From contig JAOUPR010000017.1 of the NCBI GenBank assembly GCA_029879725.1, forward strand, positions 1-51,080: a stretch of DNA of 51,080 nt, in the 5' to 3' direction. The stretch is from Gemmatimonadota bacterium. GTDB lineage: Bacteria > Gemmatimonadota > Gemmatimonadetes > Longimicrobiales > Gaopeijiaceae. Both the position numbers and the translations under genes were made by a program. The stretch's first letter is position 1. Every line of letters starts with the position of its first letter. The notes below the pieces were generated by a model that saw nothing but the letters and a program-made list of their open reading frames with translations, made no database searches and had not been told where the DNA came from. This document shows, one piece after another, positions 42,841 through 51,080 of the stretch.

Positions 42841-43049
42841 CCGTGGAAATGGGTACAGATTGCAGTCCGGCGAACTCTTTTCGCTCGGCGGACCGGTGGC
42901 GGCGGGGTCCGTCGGCCACCCGGTCCACCTACGGCCCCGTAGGCTGCAAGGGCTGTGCCGTTCGGCGGGCCCATCCCCCATCTCGCCAACCAAGGGACCG
43001 TCTGGTATGTTGTGCCCATTCCCGGATGTCCTGTTCGAAGGAGCCCTCC

Positions 43050-43685
43050 ATGGATGAGGTCGACATCACCCGCGCACTGGAACGATCGGTTTCGAGGCGC
43101 ACGTTCATCAAAGGGGTCATCGCCGTCGGAGCCACCGCGTCGTCGGTGGGTTATCTGTTCCGTGGCGGGACTCCTCTTCTGGCGATGCCCGCGGCCCAGG
43201 GCACGGCCGAGAGGTTGCTCACGCTCACGGTGAACGGGCAGCTTCGCCGGGTGGACGTGCTACCCCACGAGACGCTGGCGATGACGCTCCGGTACAAGCT
43301 CGGTCTCACCGGGACCAAGCTGGGGTGTGACCGCGCCGAGTGTGGAGCGTGTACCGTGCTCCTGGACGGAGTGCCGCACTACGGGTGCTCCATCCTCACG
43401 CACCAGATCCGCGGCAGGGCGATCACCACCATCGAGGGACTTCAGAACCCGGACACGGGCGCGCTCCACCCGGTGCAGCAGGCCGTCCTGGACGAGGGAG
43501 GCTTCCAATGCGCCTTCTGTGCGCCCGGGTTCTGCATGACCATGGTGGGGATGCTGGAGGAGAACCCCGATCCCACCCGGGAAGAGGCCGCGCACGCTCT
43601 GTCCGGCAACCTCTGCCGGTGCGGTGACTATCACAAGATCCTGAACACCGCCATGCGGGCTGCCCAGCTCGTCCGGCGCGTGTAG
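43050..43685 (+). CDS. Molybdenum hydroxylase 2Fe-2S subunit, Tat-exported
   Basis: A 211-residue iron-sulfur subunit of the xanthine oxidase family. A Tat signal SRRTFIKG (15-22) precedes a hydrophobic stretch, so the complex is exported. The plant-type 2Fe-2S cluster uses C93, C98, C101 and C113; the second uses C154, C157, C189 and C191 (CAFCAPG and LCRCGDYH). It passes electrons from the molybdenum centre to FAD or onward. Tat on the small subunit only is also the layout of PaoABC, the periplasmic aldehyde oxidoreductase. AAGGAG lies six bases before ATG 43050. First gene of a Mo operon reaching 48715. Confidence 0.92.
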   Translation: MDEVDITRALERSVSRRTFIKGVIAVGATASSVGYLFRGGTPLLAMPAAQGTAERLLTLTVNGQLRRVDVLPHETLAMTLRYKLGLTGTKLGCDRAECGACTVLLDGVPHYGCSILTHQIRGRAITTIEGLQNPDTGALHPVQQAVLDEGGFQCAFCAPGFCMTMVGMLEENPDPTREEAAHALSGNLCRCGDYHKILNTAMRAAQLVRRV

Positions 43686-43700
43686 GGCGAGGAGCGATCC

Positions 43701-46094
43701 ATGGCCGAGAAACTCATCGGAAAAGACATCGCCGCTCCCGATCTCCTGGCGAAGATCACCGGACGGGCCCGGTACGCGGAGGACTTCCGCGTGGACGGGA
43801 TGGTCTTCTGCAAGATGCTCCTGAGCCCCATGCCCCACGCGCGCGTACGGCGTATCGACGCATCGCGGGCGCTGGCCATGGAGGGAGTCATCGGGATCCT
43901 CACCGCGGACGACGTTCCGCAGGTCGAGCCCCACCGGGAGCCGGTCCTGACCAACGAGCCCGTGTTCGAGGGCCAGCCGGTGCTGGCCGTGGCGGCGGTG
44001 GACGAGACCACGGCCGCCGACGCCATCGAGAAGATCCGGGTGGACTTCGAGCCCCTTCCGTTCGTGCTGGATCCCCTGGACAGCCTTCGTCCGGGCGGCC
44101 CCGACGCCCACACCCACGGGAACGTCCGCGTGGACGGCGAGTGGCGCAGGCTGAAGTGGTCCGCCGCGGACTTCGCCGAGGCGGGAGACGAGCGCCTCCC
44201 GATGGGCGAGGCGACGGCGGAGTGGTCGCTGGGAGACGTGGACAGGGGGTTCGCCGAGGCCGACGTGATCGTGGAGGAGACCATCGTCCACCAATCCCTC
44301 ACCCACCACCCCCTGGAGCCGCGGACCTCCATGGCGTACTGGCAGAACGGGAAGCTCTACGCCTTCACGTCCACCCAGAGCACCCAACGGACACGCGGCG
44401 CGCTGGCTTCGGCGTTGGACATGGATCCCGAAGACATCGTGTTCGTGGCCGAGTACTGCGGCGGAGGCTTCGGGAGCAAGATCTCCGGGAGCACCCTCAT
44501 GCAGCTTCCGGCCATCTTCTCCAGGAAGATCGGCCGGCCCGTGATGCTGCGCATCACCCGCTACGACGAGAACTACATCGGGCGGGCCCGCCCCGGATTC
44601 CAGGGATGGGTGAGGATGGGGCTACGCAAGGACGGTCGCGTCACGGCGCTGGACCTCTATCTCGTGGAGGAGGGTGGAGCGTACGGCTCCGGTGACTACG
44701 GAACGGCCGGGAACACCGCGCACCTCATGTACCAGCCCGAGAACATGCGCTTCCGCGCGGTCTCGCCGTACACCAACACCCCGCCGAAGGCGGCGCAGCG
44801 CGGCCCGGGTGGCGCCCAGATCGTCACCATGCTGGAGCCCATCTTCGACAAGGCCGCCCGGGAACTGGGGATGGATCGCGTCGAGATCCGCCGTCTCAAC
44901 GCGCCGGGCCCCGAGTCGACCTTCGGACCGCGGGAGACGCCGCTCACCAGCGTGTTCGCCCGCGAGGCTCTGGAGCGCGGGGCGGAACTGTTCGGCTGGG
45001 AGGAGAAGAAGAGGCTCTCGGGGACACGGAGCGGATCGAAGCTCACCGGCGTGGGGATCGGCCTGTCCCCGTACACGGCCGGGTCGCGGGGGTACGATGG
45101 CCTCATGGTCATTCGCCCCGATGGGAAGCTCTACGTGCACCAGGGGATCGGGAACCTGGGGACCCACTCCATCGCCGACACGGCACGCCCCGCGGCCGAA
45201 GTCCTCGGATTGAACTGGGACCAGGTGGAGATCGTCTGGGGCGACTCCTCCCAGGGATTGCCGCGCAGCTCGGTGCAGGCGGGGAGCCAGACCATCCACG
45301 CGCACACCCGCGCCAACCACGCGGCGGCCACCGACGCGCGCAGGAAGATCCAGGAGATCGCGGCCCGCACGCTGGGAGGGACGCCCGAGAGCTACACCAT
45401 GGACGGTGGGCGGGTGTTCCGGCGGGGGAATCCCGGGCAGGGGATGAGCTTCGCTCAAGTGGCACGCCGGGCCATCGCCCTGGGGGGGCGGTACGATGGG
45501 CACGAGGTCCCGGAAGGGATCCATGCCGAGACCGTGCCCTCGGTGGGGCGGGTCGCGGGGCAGGGACTGGTGGGGGTCGCGCGCGACGACTACGGCGGCG
45601 AGGGCGCCATCTATTCGTGGGTGGCCGGGTTCGCCCTGGTGGAGGTCGACGCGGAGACGGGTGTGGTGGAGGTCAAGGAGTACACCGGGGTGGCGGACTG
45701 CGGTACCGTGGTCCACCCCCGCAGTCTCGGCGCGCAGATCCTGGGTGGGAGCATCCAGGGGATGGGGATGGCCATGACGCAGCGCTGGGTGTTCGATCCG
45801 GAGTGGGGGGTGCCCTTCGCCAAGCGCCTCTACACGGCCCGCCCGCCGGGGATGCTCGACGTACCCCTGGACCTTCGCTGGGACGCCCTCGGCATCCCCG
45901 ATCCGCAGACGCCGGTGGGAGCCAAGGGGATCGGTGAGCCGCCGGTGGGAGCCGGAGCCGCCGCCATCACCTCGGCCGTGGCGGACGCACTGGGGGGACG
46001 CTGCCTGTGCCGTACCCCCCTGACCCCCGACATCATCCTGGCGGAGCTCGAGGGCCGGCGTACGTTCGGTCGTCTCGAGACCCACGTCGGATAG
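43701..46094 (+). CDS. Molybdenum hydroxylase large (molybdopterin) subunit
   Basis: A 797-residue catalytic subunit. Recognisable are the hammerhead start (KITGRARYAEDF), EYCGGGFGSK (251-260) and, near the end, GAKGIGEPPVGAG with the catalytic E746. The AYxCSFR signature of form I CO dehydrogenase is absent, so CO is not expected; aldehydes or N-heterocycles are more likely. No export signal: it would travel with the Tat-bearing small subunit. GAGGAG precedes ATG 43701, 15 bases after the small subunit. The substrate cannot be named from the sequence. Confidence 0.92.
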   Translation: MAEKLIGKDIAAPDLLAKITGRARYAEDFRVDGMVFCKMLLSPMPHARVRRIDASRALAMEGVIGILTADDVPQVEPHREPVLTNEPVFEGQPVLAVAAVDETTAADAIEKIRVDFEPLPFVLDPLDSLRPGGPDAHTHGNVRVDGEWRRLKWSAADFAEAGDERLPMGEATAEWSLGDVDRGFAEADVIVEETIVHQSLTHHPLEPRTSMAYWQNGKLYAFTSTQSTQRTRGALASALDMDPEDIVFVAEYCGGGFGSKISGSTLMQLPAIFSRKIGRPVMLRITRYDENYIGRARPGFQGWVRMGLRKDGRVTALDLYLVEEGGAYGSGDYGTAGNTAHLMYQPENMRFRAVSPYTNTPPKAAQRGPGGAQIVTMLEPIFDKAARELGMDRVEIRRLNAPGPESTFGPRETPLTSVFAREALERGAELFGWEEKKRLSGTRSGSKLTGVGIGLSPYTAGSRGYDGLMVIRPDGKLYVHQGIGNLGTHSIADTARPAAEVLGLNWDQVEIVWGDSSQGLPRSSVQAGSQTIHAHTRANHAAATDARRKIQEIAARTLGGTPESYTMDGGRVFRRGNPGQGMSFAQVARRAIALGGRYDGHEVPEGIHAETVPSVGRVAGQGLVGVARDDYGGEGAIYSWVAGFALVEVDAETGVVEVKEYTGVADCGTVVHPRSLGAQILGGSIQGMGMAMTQRWVFDPEWGVPFAKRLYTARPPGMLDVPLDLRWDALGIPDPQTPVGAKGIGEPPVGAGAAAITSAVADALGGRCLCRTPLTPDIILAELEGRRTFGRLETHVG

Positions 46095-46105
46095 AGGAGA
46101 GGAAG

Positions 46106-47104
46106 ATGGCGATCATCAGAGACATGATTCCGGCCTTCGACCTCTTTCAGCCGGCGTCGGTGGAGGATGCGTTGGCGTTGCTCGCGGAGCACGGGGAGGA
46201 CGCCTGGGTTCTGGCGGGGGGGCTGGACACCTTCGACTGGCTGAAGGACCGCATCAAGCGTCCCAAGGCCGTGGTGGACCTCTCCGGTGTGGAGGAGTTG
46301 ACGGGGATCCGTGACACCGGGGCGGGGATCGAGATCGGAGCCATGACGCCCCTTTCCCGGGTGGTGGGCGATCCCCGCGTCCGTGCGGACTTCGCGCTCC
46401 TCCGCGAGGCCGCGGAGCACGTGGCCACGCCGCAGATCCGGAACCAGGGGACGTTGGGCGGGAACCTCTCGCAGGACACGAGGTGCTGGTACTACCGCAG
46501 CGGGTGGCCGTGCTACCGGGCGGGTGGCAACACCTGCTACGCTTCCGCCCCCAAGGCCATGAACCGGGAGCACTGCATCCTGGGACGGAGCCGGTGTGTG
46601 GCGGTGAGCCCTTCCGACACGGCGCCGGCGCTCATCGCCCTCGGCGCACGGATGGTCGTGCGGCGGGCGGGGTCCGAGTCCATCCACGAGGCCCAGGACT
46701 TCTTCATCGGTCCCGCCACCGACATCCAGCGGATGACCGTTCTCCGCGCCGGGGACCTGCTCACGGCCGTGCGGATCCCCGAAGACTGGGCGGGAGCGCG
46801 ACACTACTACGAGAAGGTGCGCGACCGGGGGTCGTGGGATTTCGCCCTCGTCTCGGTGGCCGCGGCGTTCCGGATGGACGGCGACACCATCGGGGACGCG
46901 CGCATCGCCGTGAACGGTGTGGCGCCCTTCCCCGTGCGCCTGGACTCCGTCGAGCGGATGGTGGTGGGTCACGCGCCCGACGAGGCCCTGGCCACGGAAG
47001 CCGGTGAGCTCGCGGTGGCGGGCGCCCGCCCGCTCCGGCACAACGACTACAAGGTGCCCCTCATGCGAAATCTGGTCCGACGCGCAATCAGGAGCGTTGC
47101 CTGA
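46106..47104 (+). CDS. Molybdenum hydroxylase FAD subunit with extra cysteines
   Basis: A 332-residue FAD subunit. FAD-binding motifs VLAGGLD (35-41) and TLGGNL (116-121) are present, with GGLD where most have GGTD. A cysteine-rich insertion follows: C127, C136, C144, C157 and C164 (RCWYYRSGWPC, NTCYASA, EHCILGRSRC). Such insertions hold an extra 4Fe-4S cluster in PaoB and in 4-hydroxybenzoyl-CoA reductase. Electrons could thus leave by this cluster to the cytochrome b encoded next. ATG at 46106 has GAGGAGAGGAA upstream; its stop overlaps the cytochrome b start (TGATG). Confidence 0.9.
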   Translation: MAIIRDMIPAFDLFQPASVEDALALLAEHGEDAWVLAGGLDTFDWLKDRIKRPKAVVDLSGVEELTGIRDTGAGIEIGAMTPLSRVVGDPRVRADFALLREAAEHVATPQIRNQGTLGGNLSQDTRCWYYRSGWPCYRAGGNTCYASAPKAMNREHCILGRSRCVAVSPSDTAPALIALGARMVVRRAGSESIHEAQDFFIGPATDIQRMTVLRAGDLLTAVRIPEDWAGARHYYEKVRDRGSWDFALVSVAAAFRMDGDTIGDARIAVNGVAPFPVRLDSVERMVVGHAPDEALATEAGELAVAGARPLRHNDYKVPLMRNLVRRAIRSVA

Positions 47105-47928
47105 TGGAGATCCTCAGAACGGCACCGAATCCGTGGGGGCAGGAGATCCTGGTGGGGATCGGCTGGGACCTCATGTGGCTGGTCGTCATTTCGGCCGTGC
47201 TCTTCATCGTGGTCCACGTCGCCTACATGGGGTCGCGGGGGAAGGCGGCGGAGGATGGCGAAGTGGCACATGGTGCCGTACACGCCCTGGCCTCGGACCT
47301 TCCCGAGCACGTGAAGCGTCACTCCTTCGCCTCCCGGGCGTTCCACTGGCTCATGTCCGTGACCATGTTCGGCCTCCTGATCACGGCGTTCGTTCCCGTG
47401 ATGGGGTGGCAGTTCGAGTGGGTGACCCTCCACTGGATCGCCGGCGTGGCCCTGGTGGTGACCATCGTGTACCACATCGTGCACTCGTTGGCCTTCCAGG
47501 ACTTCTGGTCCATGTGGTTCTCCGCGAAGGATCTTCCGCAGGGGATGGAGGAGCTCAAGCACGCGCTCGGTGCCGGATCGGGGGCGCCCCCGAAGTCCGG
47601 GAAGTATCCCTTCGACCACCAGCTCTACCACTACGCCGCCGCGCTCGTCACTCTGGCGGCCATCGTGACCGGTGTGCTCATGATGGTGCGGGTGGACACG
47701 CCGTTCTGGACGCGGGACCCGTATCTCCTGAGTGACCGGACGTGGGGTCTGGTCTACGTGATCCACGGGTTCGCCGGGGTCTCCCTCATCGGACTCATCG
47801 CCGGCCACGTCTACTTCGCCATCCGTCCGGAGAAGCGGTGGATCACGTGGTCGATGATCCGGGGATGGATCCACCGGGATGACTACCTGGCGCATCACGA
47901 TCCCGAGCGGTGGGTGGTGAAGCGCTGA
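47104..47928 (+). CDS. Cytochrome b membrane subunit of the molybdenum enzyme
   Basis: A 274-residue membrane protein: an extra N-terminal helix (about 22-42), then four helices (about 80-99, 106-130, 174-197 and 215-240). Histidines fit a diheme cytochrome of the formate-dehydrogenase gamma/thiosulfate-reductase type: H81, H110, H124 or H127, H176, H221 and H235. The TGATG junction with the FAD gene ties it to the molybdenum enzyme, which would let the exported enzyme reduce quinone directly. PaoABC itself has no such subunit. A different fold from hyaC in this window. Confidence 0.88.
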   Translation: MEILRTAPNPWGQEILVGIGWDLMWLVVISAVLFIVVHVAYMGSRGKAAEDGEVAHGAVHALASDLPEHVKRHSFASRAFHWLMSVTMFGLLITAFVPVMGWQFEWVTLHWIAGVALVVTIVYHIVHSLAFQDFWSMWFSAKDLPQGMEELKHALGAGSGAPPKSGKYPFDHQLYHYAAALVTLAAIVTGVLMMVRVDTPFWTRDPYLLSDRTWGLVYVIHGFAGVSLIGLIAGHVYFAIRPEKRWITWSMIRGWIHRDDYLAHHDPERWVVKR

Positions 47929-47972
47929 TCGGTTCTCCCTTCTTCCGTACCTCCACACCCGAGCATTCATCC

Positions 47973-48368
47973 GTGCCCCAAGTTCAGACAGACTGGAAAT
48001 CCCGCATCGACGCCATCGAGGAGGCCTACGAGTTCTTTCTCGCCTACGCCGCGCAGGGGCTTTCCGGAGACCAGGGTTCCAAGTCGGGTGGGCAGCTCCG
48101 GGACTTTCTTTCCAGGATGGCGGAAGCCCTGGACGGGCTGGCGGACGTGTTCGGGGAGTTCTGCGCTTCCGGCGAAGGGGATGATCCGGACGCGTTCGCG
48201 CCCATGACGGAGGTACTCCGAGGGGACGCGGCGGCGGCCCTGGCGGCGGTGCGGGTGGTGGCGACGAGGCCGTCCGTGAGCTCCCAGCTCGTGGACAATC
48301 TCAACGCCAACATCCACCTTCGCGCGGTGCTCACCGATATCTTTCTCCTGGACGAGGCGTCGCGTTGA
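47973..48368 (+). CDS. Small helical protein of unknown function
   Basis: A 131-residue acidic, helical protein (PQVQTDWKSRIDAIEEAYEF, then FLAYAAQGLSGD and a leucine-rich end). No signal peptide, no membrane helix, no motif I recognise. It lies in the cytochrome b operon and overlaps the following gene by four bases, so it may be a chaperone or assembly factor for the enzyme, but there is no sequence proof. The GTG at 47973 is chosen; a longer GTG at 47910 would overlap the cytochrome gene. Confidence 0.55.
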   Translation: MPQVQTDWKSRIDAIEEAYEFFLAYAAQGLSGDQGSKSGGQLRDFLSRMAEALDGLADVFGEFCASGEGDDPDAFAPMTEVLRGDAAAALAAVRVVATRPSVSSQLVDNLNANIHLRAVLTDIFLLDEASR

Positions 48369-48715
48369 CGCTCCTGTTCTTCCTTGCCGGATTCCTCCTC
48401 TTGGTGTCCGGCATCGTGAAGGTCAGAGGCGCCACCCGGGTCGGGAGGGAGTTTCCCGTGATTCCTCTCGCCGAGGCCCTGGTCGGCGTGGTGCTCCCGT
48501 TCTGGGCTCTGGCCACGGCCCCCGGCCCAGGATTCGGTCTGGCCGTCCTTCTCGGGGCGTTGGCGTTGGTGCTCTTTTCCTCGGCTCACCACGCCGCGAA
48601 GATCCGGGAGGCGACGCGCCGGCGGGAAGACTCGGAAGGCGCTCGACTCCAGACATACGTGAAGTATTATTCCAACATATCGAAGATGCAGGGTGGTGGG
48701 GGCGACGTTCCCTGA
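48365..48715 (+). CDS. Small three-helix membrane protein
   Basis: A 116-residue protein with three membrane helices (about 3-18, 35-52 and 55-72) and a charged C-terminal tail (REATRRREDSEGARLQTYVK). No family recognised. The probable start is TTG at 48365, sharing four bases (TTGA) with the stop of the previous gene; no ATG fits. It ends the molybdenum enzyme operon as far as can be seen. Confidence 0.5.
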   Translation: MTLLFFLAGFLLLVSGIVKVRGATRVGREFPVIPLAEALVGVVLPFWALATAPGPGFGLAVLLGALALVLFSSAHHAAKIREATRRREDSEGARLQTYVKYYSNISKMQGGGGDVP

Positions 48716-48749
48716 CCCGTCACCCTCCCGGCTTCTCACTGAATCGACT

Positions 48750-49241
48750 ATGACCGGTACCGTTCTCCAGGCGTTGGGCAATCTCGGCGAGTTCGTGGGC
48801 GCGCTCGGTGTCGTGGTCTCGCTGGTGTACCTGGCCCGCCAGATGCAGCAGAACACCACGTCCGTGCGCGCCGCATCGTTCAACTCCATGTCGGAGAACA
48901 GCATCCGGCTGCTCGAGCACGCGTTCCGCGATTCGGAATTCGCTTCGTTCCTGGCGCGTGCCGAGGGGGATCCCACCGCGCTTTCCCCGGCCGAGCGCAT
49001 CCGGTGGGACGCCTACATGACGGCGGTCTTCCGCCACTTCGGAAACCTCGTGTTCCAGTACCGGGTGGGTGCGCTGGATCGCCAGATGTGGGAGAGCTAC
49101 GAGCGCACGTTGAAGGCGCATCTGCGCACGCCGTCGTGGATGGCGTGGTACGAGGGGAACGGGATTCTGTTCAGCGACGCGCTCTGCTCGGAGGTTCAGA
49201 AGCTCAAGGACGAACTGGACGCGGAACGGGCGCTCCCTTGA
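48750..49241 (+). CDS. Membrane-anchored protein of unknown function
   Basis: A 163-residue protein with one N-terminal helix (about 8-27, LGNLGEFVGALGVVVSLVYL) and a helical cytoplasmic part with many Trp and Tyr (RWDAYMTAVFRHFGNLVFQY, WMAWYEGNG). Similar small proteins occur in many bacteria without a known role. ATG at 48750 lacks a strong binding site. Confidence 0.55.
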   Translation: MTGTVLQALGNLGEFVGALGVVVSLVYLARQMQQNTTSVRAASFNSMSENSIRLLEHAFRDSEFASFLARAEGDPTALSPAERIRWDAYMTAVFRHFGNLVFQYRVGALDRQMWESYERTLKAHLRTPSWMAWYEGNGILFSDALCSEVQKLKDELDAERALP

Positions 49242-49526
49242 GTTTGGGGCCGGATCATACCTATGTTTGGGAAACATTTGACGGGAATGATGTTCCGTCG
49301 AATGGTTGCGCAGGAGGCGCAACACCGGCTCGCCCGGTCCGAGGATCGGCGGCAGCGTAGGGAAGAGAGGCTTCCTGGCCGGATACATTCAGACGCTTCC
49401 CGCACGGAACAACCACACCGGGGGACGGTCCACGAGGGGGGAACGGGAGAATCGTAGGGATTCGATTCTCCTGCCCGTGGCCGGTGTGGCGACGGGCCGC
49501 GGCGGGGCTGGTTTGGGGCTTGGGAC
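49242..49526. other. Structured intergenic region with several hairpins
   Basis: No gene is supported in these 285 bases. Hairpins: ATGTTT-ggg-AAACAT (49263-49277), GTTGCGC-aggag-GCGCAAC (49305-49323) and GGAGAATCG-tagggatt-CGATTCTCC (49446-49471). The first two may end the upstream transcript; the last lies 55 bases before the next start codon and could be a leader structure. Confidence 0.5.
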
Positions 49527-51035
49527 ATGAGTGCTCGCTTCCGTGTGAGAACACGCGACGGCGCGGAGTTGGAAGTCCGCGACATCGATGAACTGGCGGT
49601 CAGGATCGAGGCCGGGGAGGTCACGGCACAGGACCTGATGTTCGACGCCGAGACCCGGGAATGGGCTCCCGCCGGGGTGCATGACGCCTTCCGGGCGGCT
49701 TCGGCCCCGGTGCCCGAGCAGCCTCCGTCGGTTCCCGAGCCGGTGATGGCTCCCGAGCCTCCCGTCGATTCCCGACCCGCGAAGTCCGCCGAGCCGGTGC
49801 TCGAGGTGGAGTCCTCGCCTCCCGCAGCAGAACCGCCCGCCGCCCCGCCTGCCGGCGCGACCGACGACGACCTGGGATTCTCGTTGGAACTGATGGAGAC
49901 GATCCCGGGTCTCTCCGACGAGGAGCGGCGATCGGCGTTCCTCGAATCCATGGAACGGGAACGCGCCGATGACGCGAGCCATGGACTCAGTCAATCCCTC
50001 GGGCTTCCGGTCGTGCACGGTGGGTCCGAGTTGGGCGTGGGCCGAGAGGGACCCCCTCCACCCCCCCCACCCGCTCCGCCGGTGCAGGGTGGACCGTCGA
50101 GGCCGGTGGCCTCGGACGGTCCGATCAGCCCACCCACGGCTTCGCGCCCCATTCGACCGCATCCGCGTCCCACCGAGAGTGTACTCCAGGCGCCGGCGCC
50201 GACGGCAAGGCCCGCGGCTCCGGCTCCCCCACGGCGTCATCGTGGACCCAGTCCCGTCGCCGGGATCGTGAAAGGGGTGGTGATCATCGCGGTGGTCGGG
50301 GTCGGTTCCTGGGCCCTGGCGATGCGCTTCGGCAGGAACCCCGTCCCACCTCCCGTCGTCGAGGAGGAGCCGCCCGTGATCCCGCTGGAGCTCCCCGCGT
50401 CGGCCACGGTTCCCGCCGTCGATCCCGGGATCGAGGCACGGCGGATTCTCCTCCAGGGATGGTCCGAGGACTGGGATCGTCTCGGAGTGGGAGAGATTCC
50501 GGAGGAGTGGTTGGATGGGAGGTACTTCTCCGCGCCGGAGGGCTTTCCGGAGGTGTTGGTGTTCTGGCAGGGCTATCGCGACTGGGTCATGGCGGGGCGG
50601 GACGAGGAGTCCGAGCGCTATCGCCAGGCGTATCGAGAGGGGCTCGCTCGGGCGGGTGTGGCCGGGTCCGCCGGCACTTCACGCCTGACGGATGCCATGG
50701 CGCAGTTCGACGCCGACCAACCGCTCCGGGCCCAGGTGTACGACATGGGTATCGAGTTGGCCCAGGCCGCCCTGGACCTCCACGCCATCCTCCTCGACAT
50801 GGAGGGGGACATCACCTACGAGCCCGCCAGGGGAGAACGTCTTTCCGAGGACCCCGTCGTGGAGGCGGCGGCGGTGACCGACTCCGCCCGGATCCGTTTC
50901 GAGACGGCCCTCGATCGTGTCTTGGGACTCCTCGACGGTATCGACGGCGAACCCGGACCGGGACAGGCCGAGCGTCTGAGGGACTGGTTGAGCGGGTTCC
51001 TGGAGCGGGCCATCACGCCCGACGACGCCGGGTAG
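49527..51035 (+). CDS. GYF-like, proline-rich single-pass membrane protein
   Basis: A 502-residue protein. Residues 1-60 (RFRVRTRDGAELEVRDIDEL, QDLMFDAETREWAPAG) resemble a GYF_2-type domain. A long Pro/Ala/Glu-rich linker follows (60-245, with a run of nine prolines near 176-184), a membrane helix (247-267, GIVKGVVIIAVVGVGSWALA) and an extracytoplasmic helical domain (about 300-500). This bitopic layout occurs in proteins of unknown function in delta-proteobacteria-like and Gemmatimonadota genomes. The nine-proline run is encoded by a C-rich tract that could slip. Start at ATG 49527 because the GYF-like sequence begins at once. Confidence 0.6.
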   Translation: MSARFRVRTRDGAELEVRDIDELAVRIEAGEVTAQDLMFDAETREWAPAGVHDAFRAASAPVPEQPPSVPEPVMAPEPPVDSRPAKSAEPVLEVESSPPAAEPPAAPPAGATDDDLGFSLELMETIPGLSDEERRSAFLESMERERADDASHGLSQSLGLPVVHGGSELGVGREGPPPPPPPAPPVQGGPSRPVASDGPISPPTASRPIRPHPRPTESVLQAPAPTARPAAPAPPRRHRGPSPVAGIVKGVVIIAVVGVGSWALAMRFGRNPVPPPVVEEEPPVIPLELPASATVPAVDPGIEARRILLQGWSEDWDRLGVGEIPEEWLDGRYFSAPEGFPEVLVFWQGYRDWVMAGRDEESERYRQAYREGLARAGVAGSAGTSRLTDAMAQFDADQPLRAQVYDMGIELAQAALDLHAILLDMEGDITYEPARGERLSEDPVVEAAAVTDSARIRFETALDRVLGLLDGIDGEPGPGQAERLRDWLSGFLERAITPDDAG

Positions 51036-51080
51036 CCGAACGGCGCCGCCCCCGTGGGTCGGGGCCAGGGCGCCACCGGC

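Noticed and set aside
43701..46094. Form I carbon monoxide dehydrogenase large subunit
   Set aside because: The AYxCSFR active-site motif is not present; the gene order and Tat signal fit aldehyde-type oxidoreductases better.
49263..49457. Small plus-strand frame of 64 codons
   Set aside because: It overlaps the hairpins, has no ribosome binding site and shows no family or signal sequence.

Overview
The window is high-GC DNA (about two-thirds G+C by eye), densely coded, with many 4-base ATGA/GTGA stop-start overlaps and ordinary GGAGG-like ribosome binding sites. A SusC/SusD pair in such GC-rich DNA, an ADOP-type ABC permease, TonB-plug-only proteins with a cysteine pair, a V/A-type ATPase and a TIGR03545/TIGR03546 pair together suggest Gemmatimonadota or a close relative. 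This is inferred from gene content, because no rRNA, tRNA or core ribosomal gene is present.

Layout. 1-164: 5' end of an ABC permease gene (minus). 528-5400: SusC-like and SusD-like outer-membrane importer genes. 5509-9930: small exported proteins (a 54-residue lipoprotein, a small beta-barrel candidate, a plug-domain lipoprotein, a regulatory-plus-plug protein without a barrel) and a six-bladed-propeller protein. 9896-18296 (minus): a nine-gene V/A-type ATPase operon in the order H-I-K-E-C-F-A-B-D, the order of the methanosarcinal aha operon. 18667-28842 (plus, divergent from the ATPase): a complete uptake [NiFe]-hydrogenase operon (small, large, cytochrome b, endopeptidase, hypA, hypB, hypF, hypC, hypD, hypE) ending in a 76-residue HupE-like remnant. 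28907-30808 (minus): cytochrome-like lipoprotein, YceI protein and outer-membrane protein. 31020-36606 (minus): gdhA, rsmD, a receiver/PEP-synthase-like protein and a scramblase-like protein. 36804-39584: M16 protease. 39603-42052 (minus): TIGR03545/TIGR03546 pair. 42199-42840 (minus): lipoprotein. 43050-48715: a Tat-exported molybdenum hydroxylase (2Fe-2S, Mo and FAD subunits) with its own cytochrome b and two unknown small proteins. 48750-51035: two membrane-anchored proteins of unknown function.

Functionally this is a respiratory, energy-flexible region. Two exported oxidoreductases, one for H2 and one probably for an aldehyde or heteroaromatic compound, each come with a b-type cytochrome suited to passing electrons to quinone. 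The ATPase beside the hydrogenase would make or use the resulting ion gradient.

Most notable: HypA lacks its zinc-binding domain; the operon ends with a truncated HupE-like protein; the molybdenum enzyme is fused at operon level to a cytochrome b; a 15-bp tandem repeat at the atpA/atpB junction encodes both a protein tail and repeated Shine-Dalgarno-like sites; the hydrogenase lacks the extra cysteines of oxygen-tolerant enzymes; and GC-rich hairpins without U-tracts, one of them joined to a G-quadruplex-type tract, sit at the convergent gene ends.
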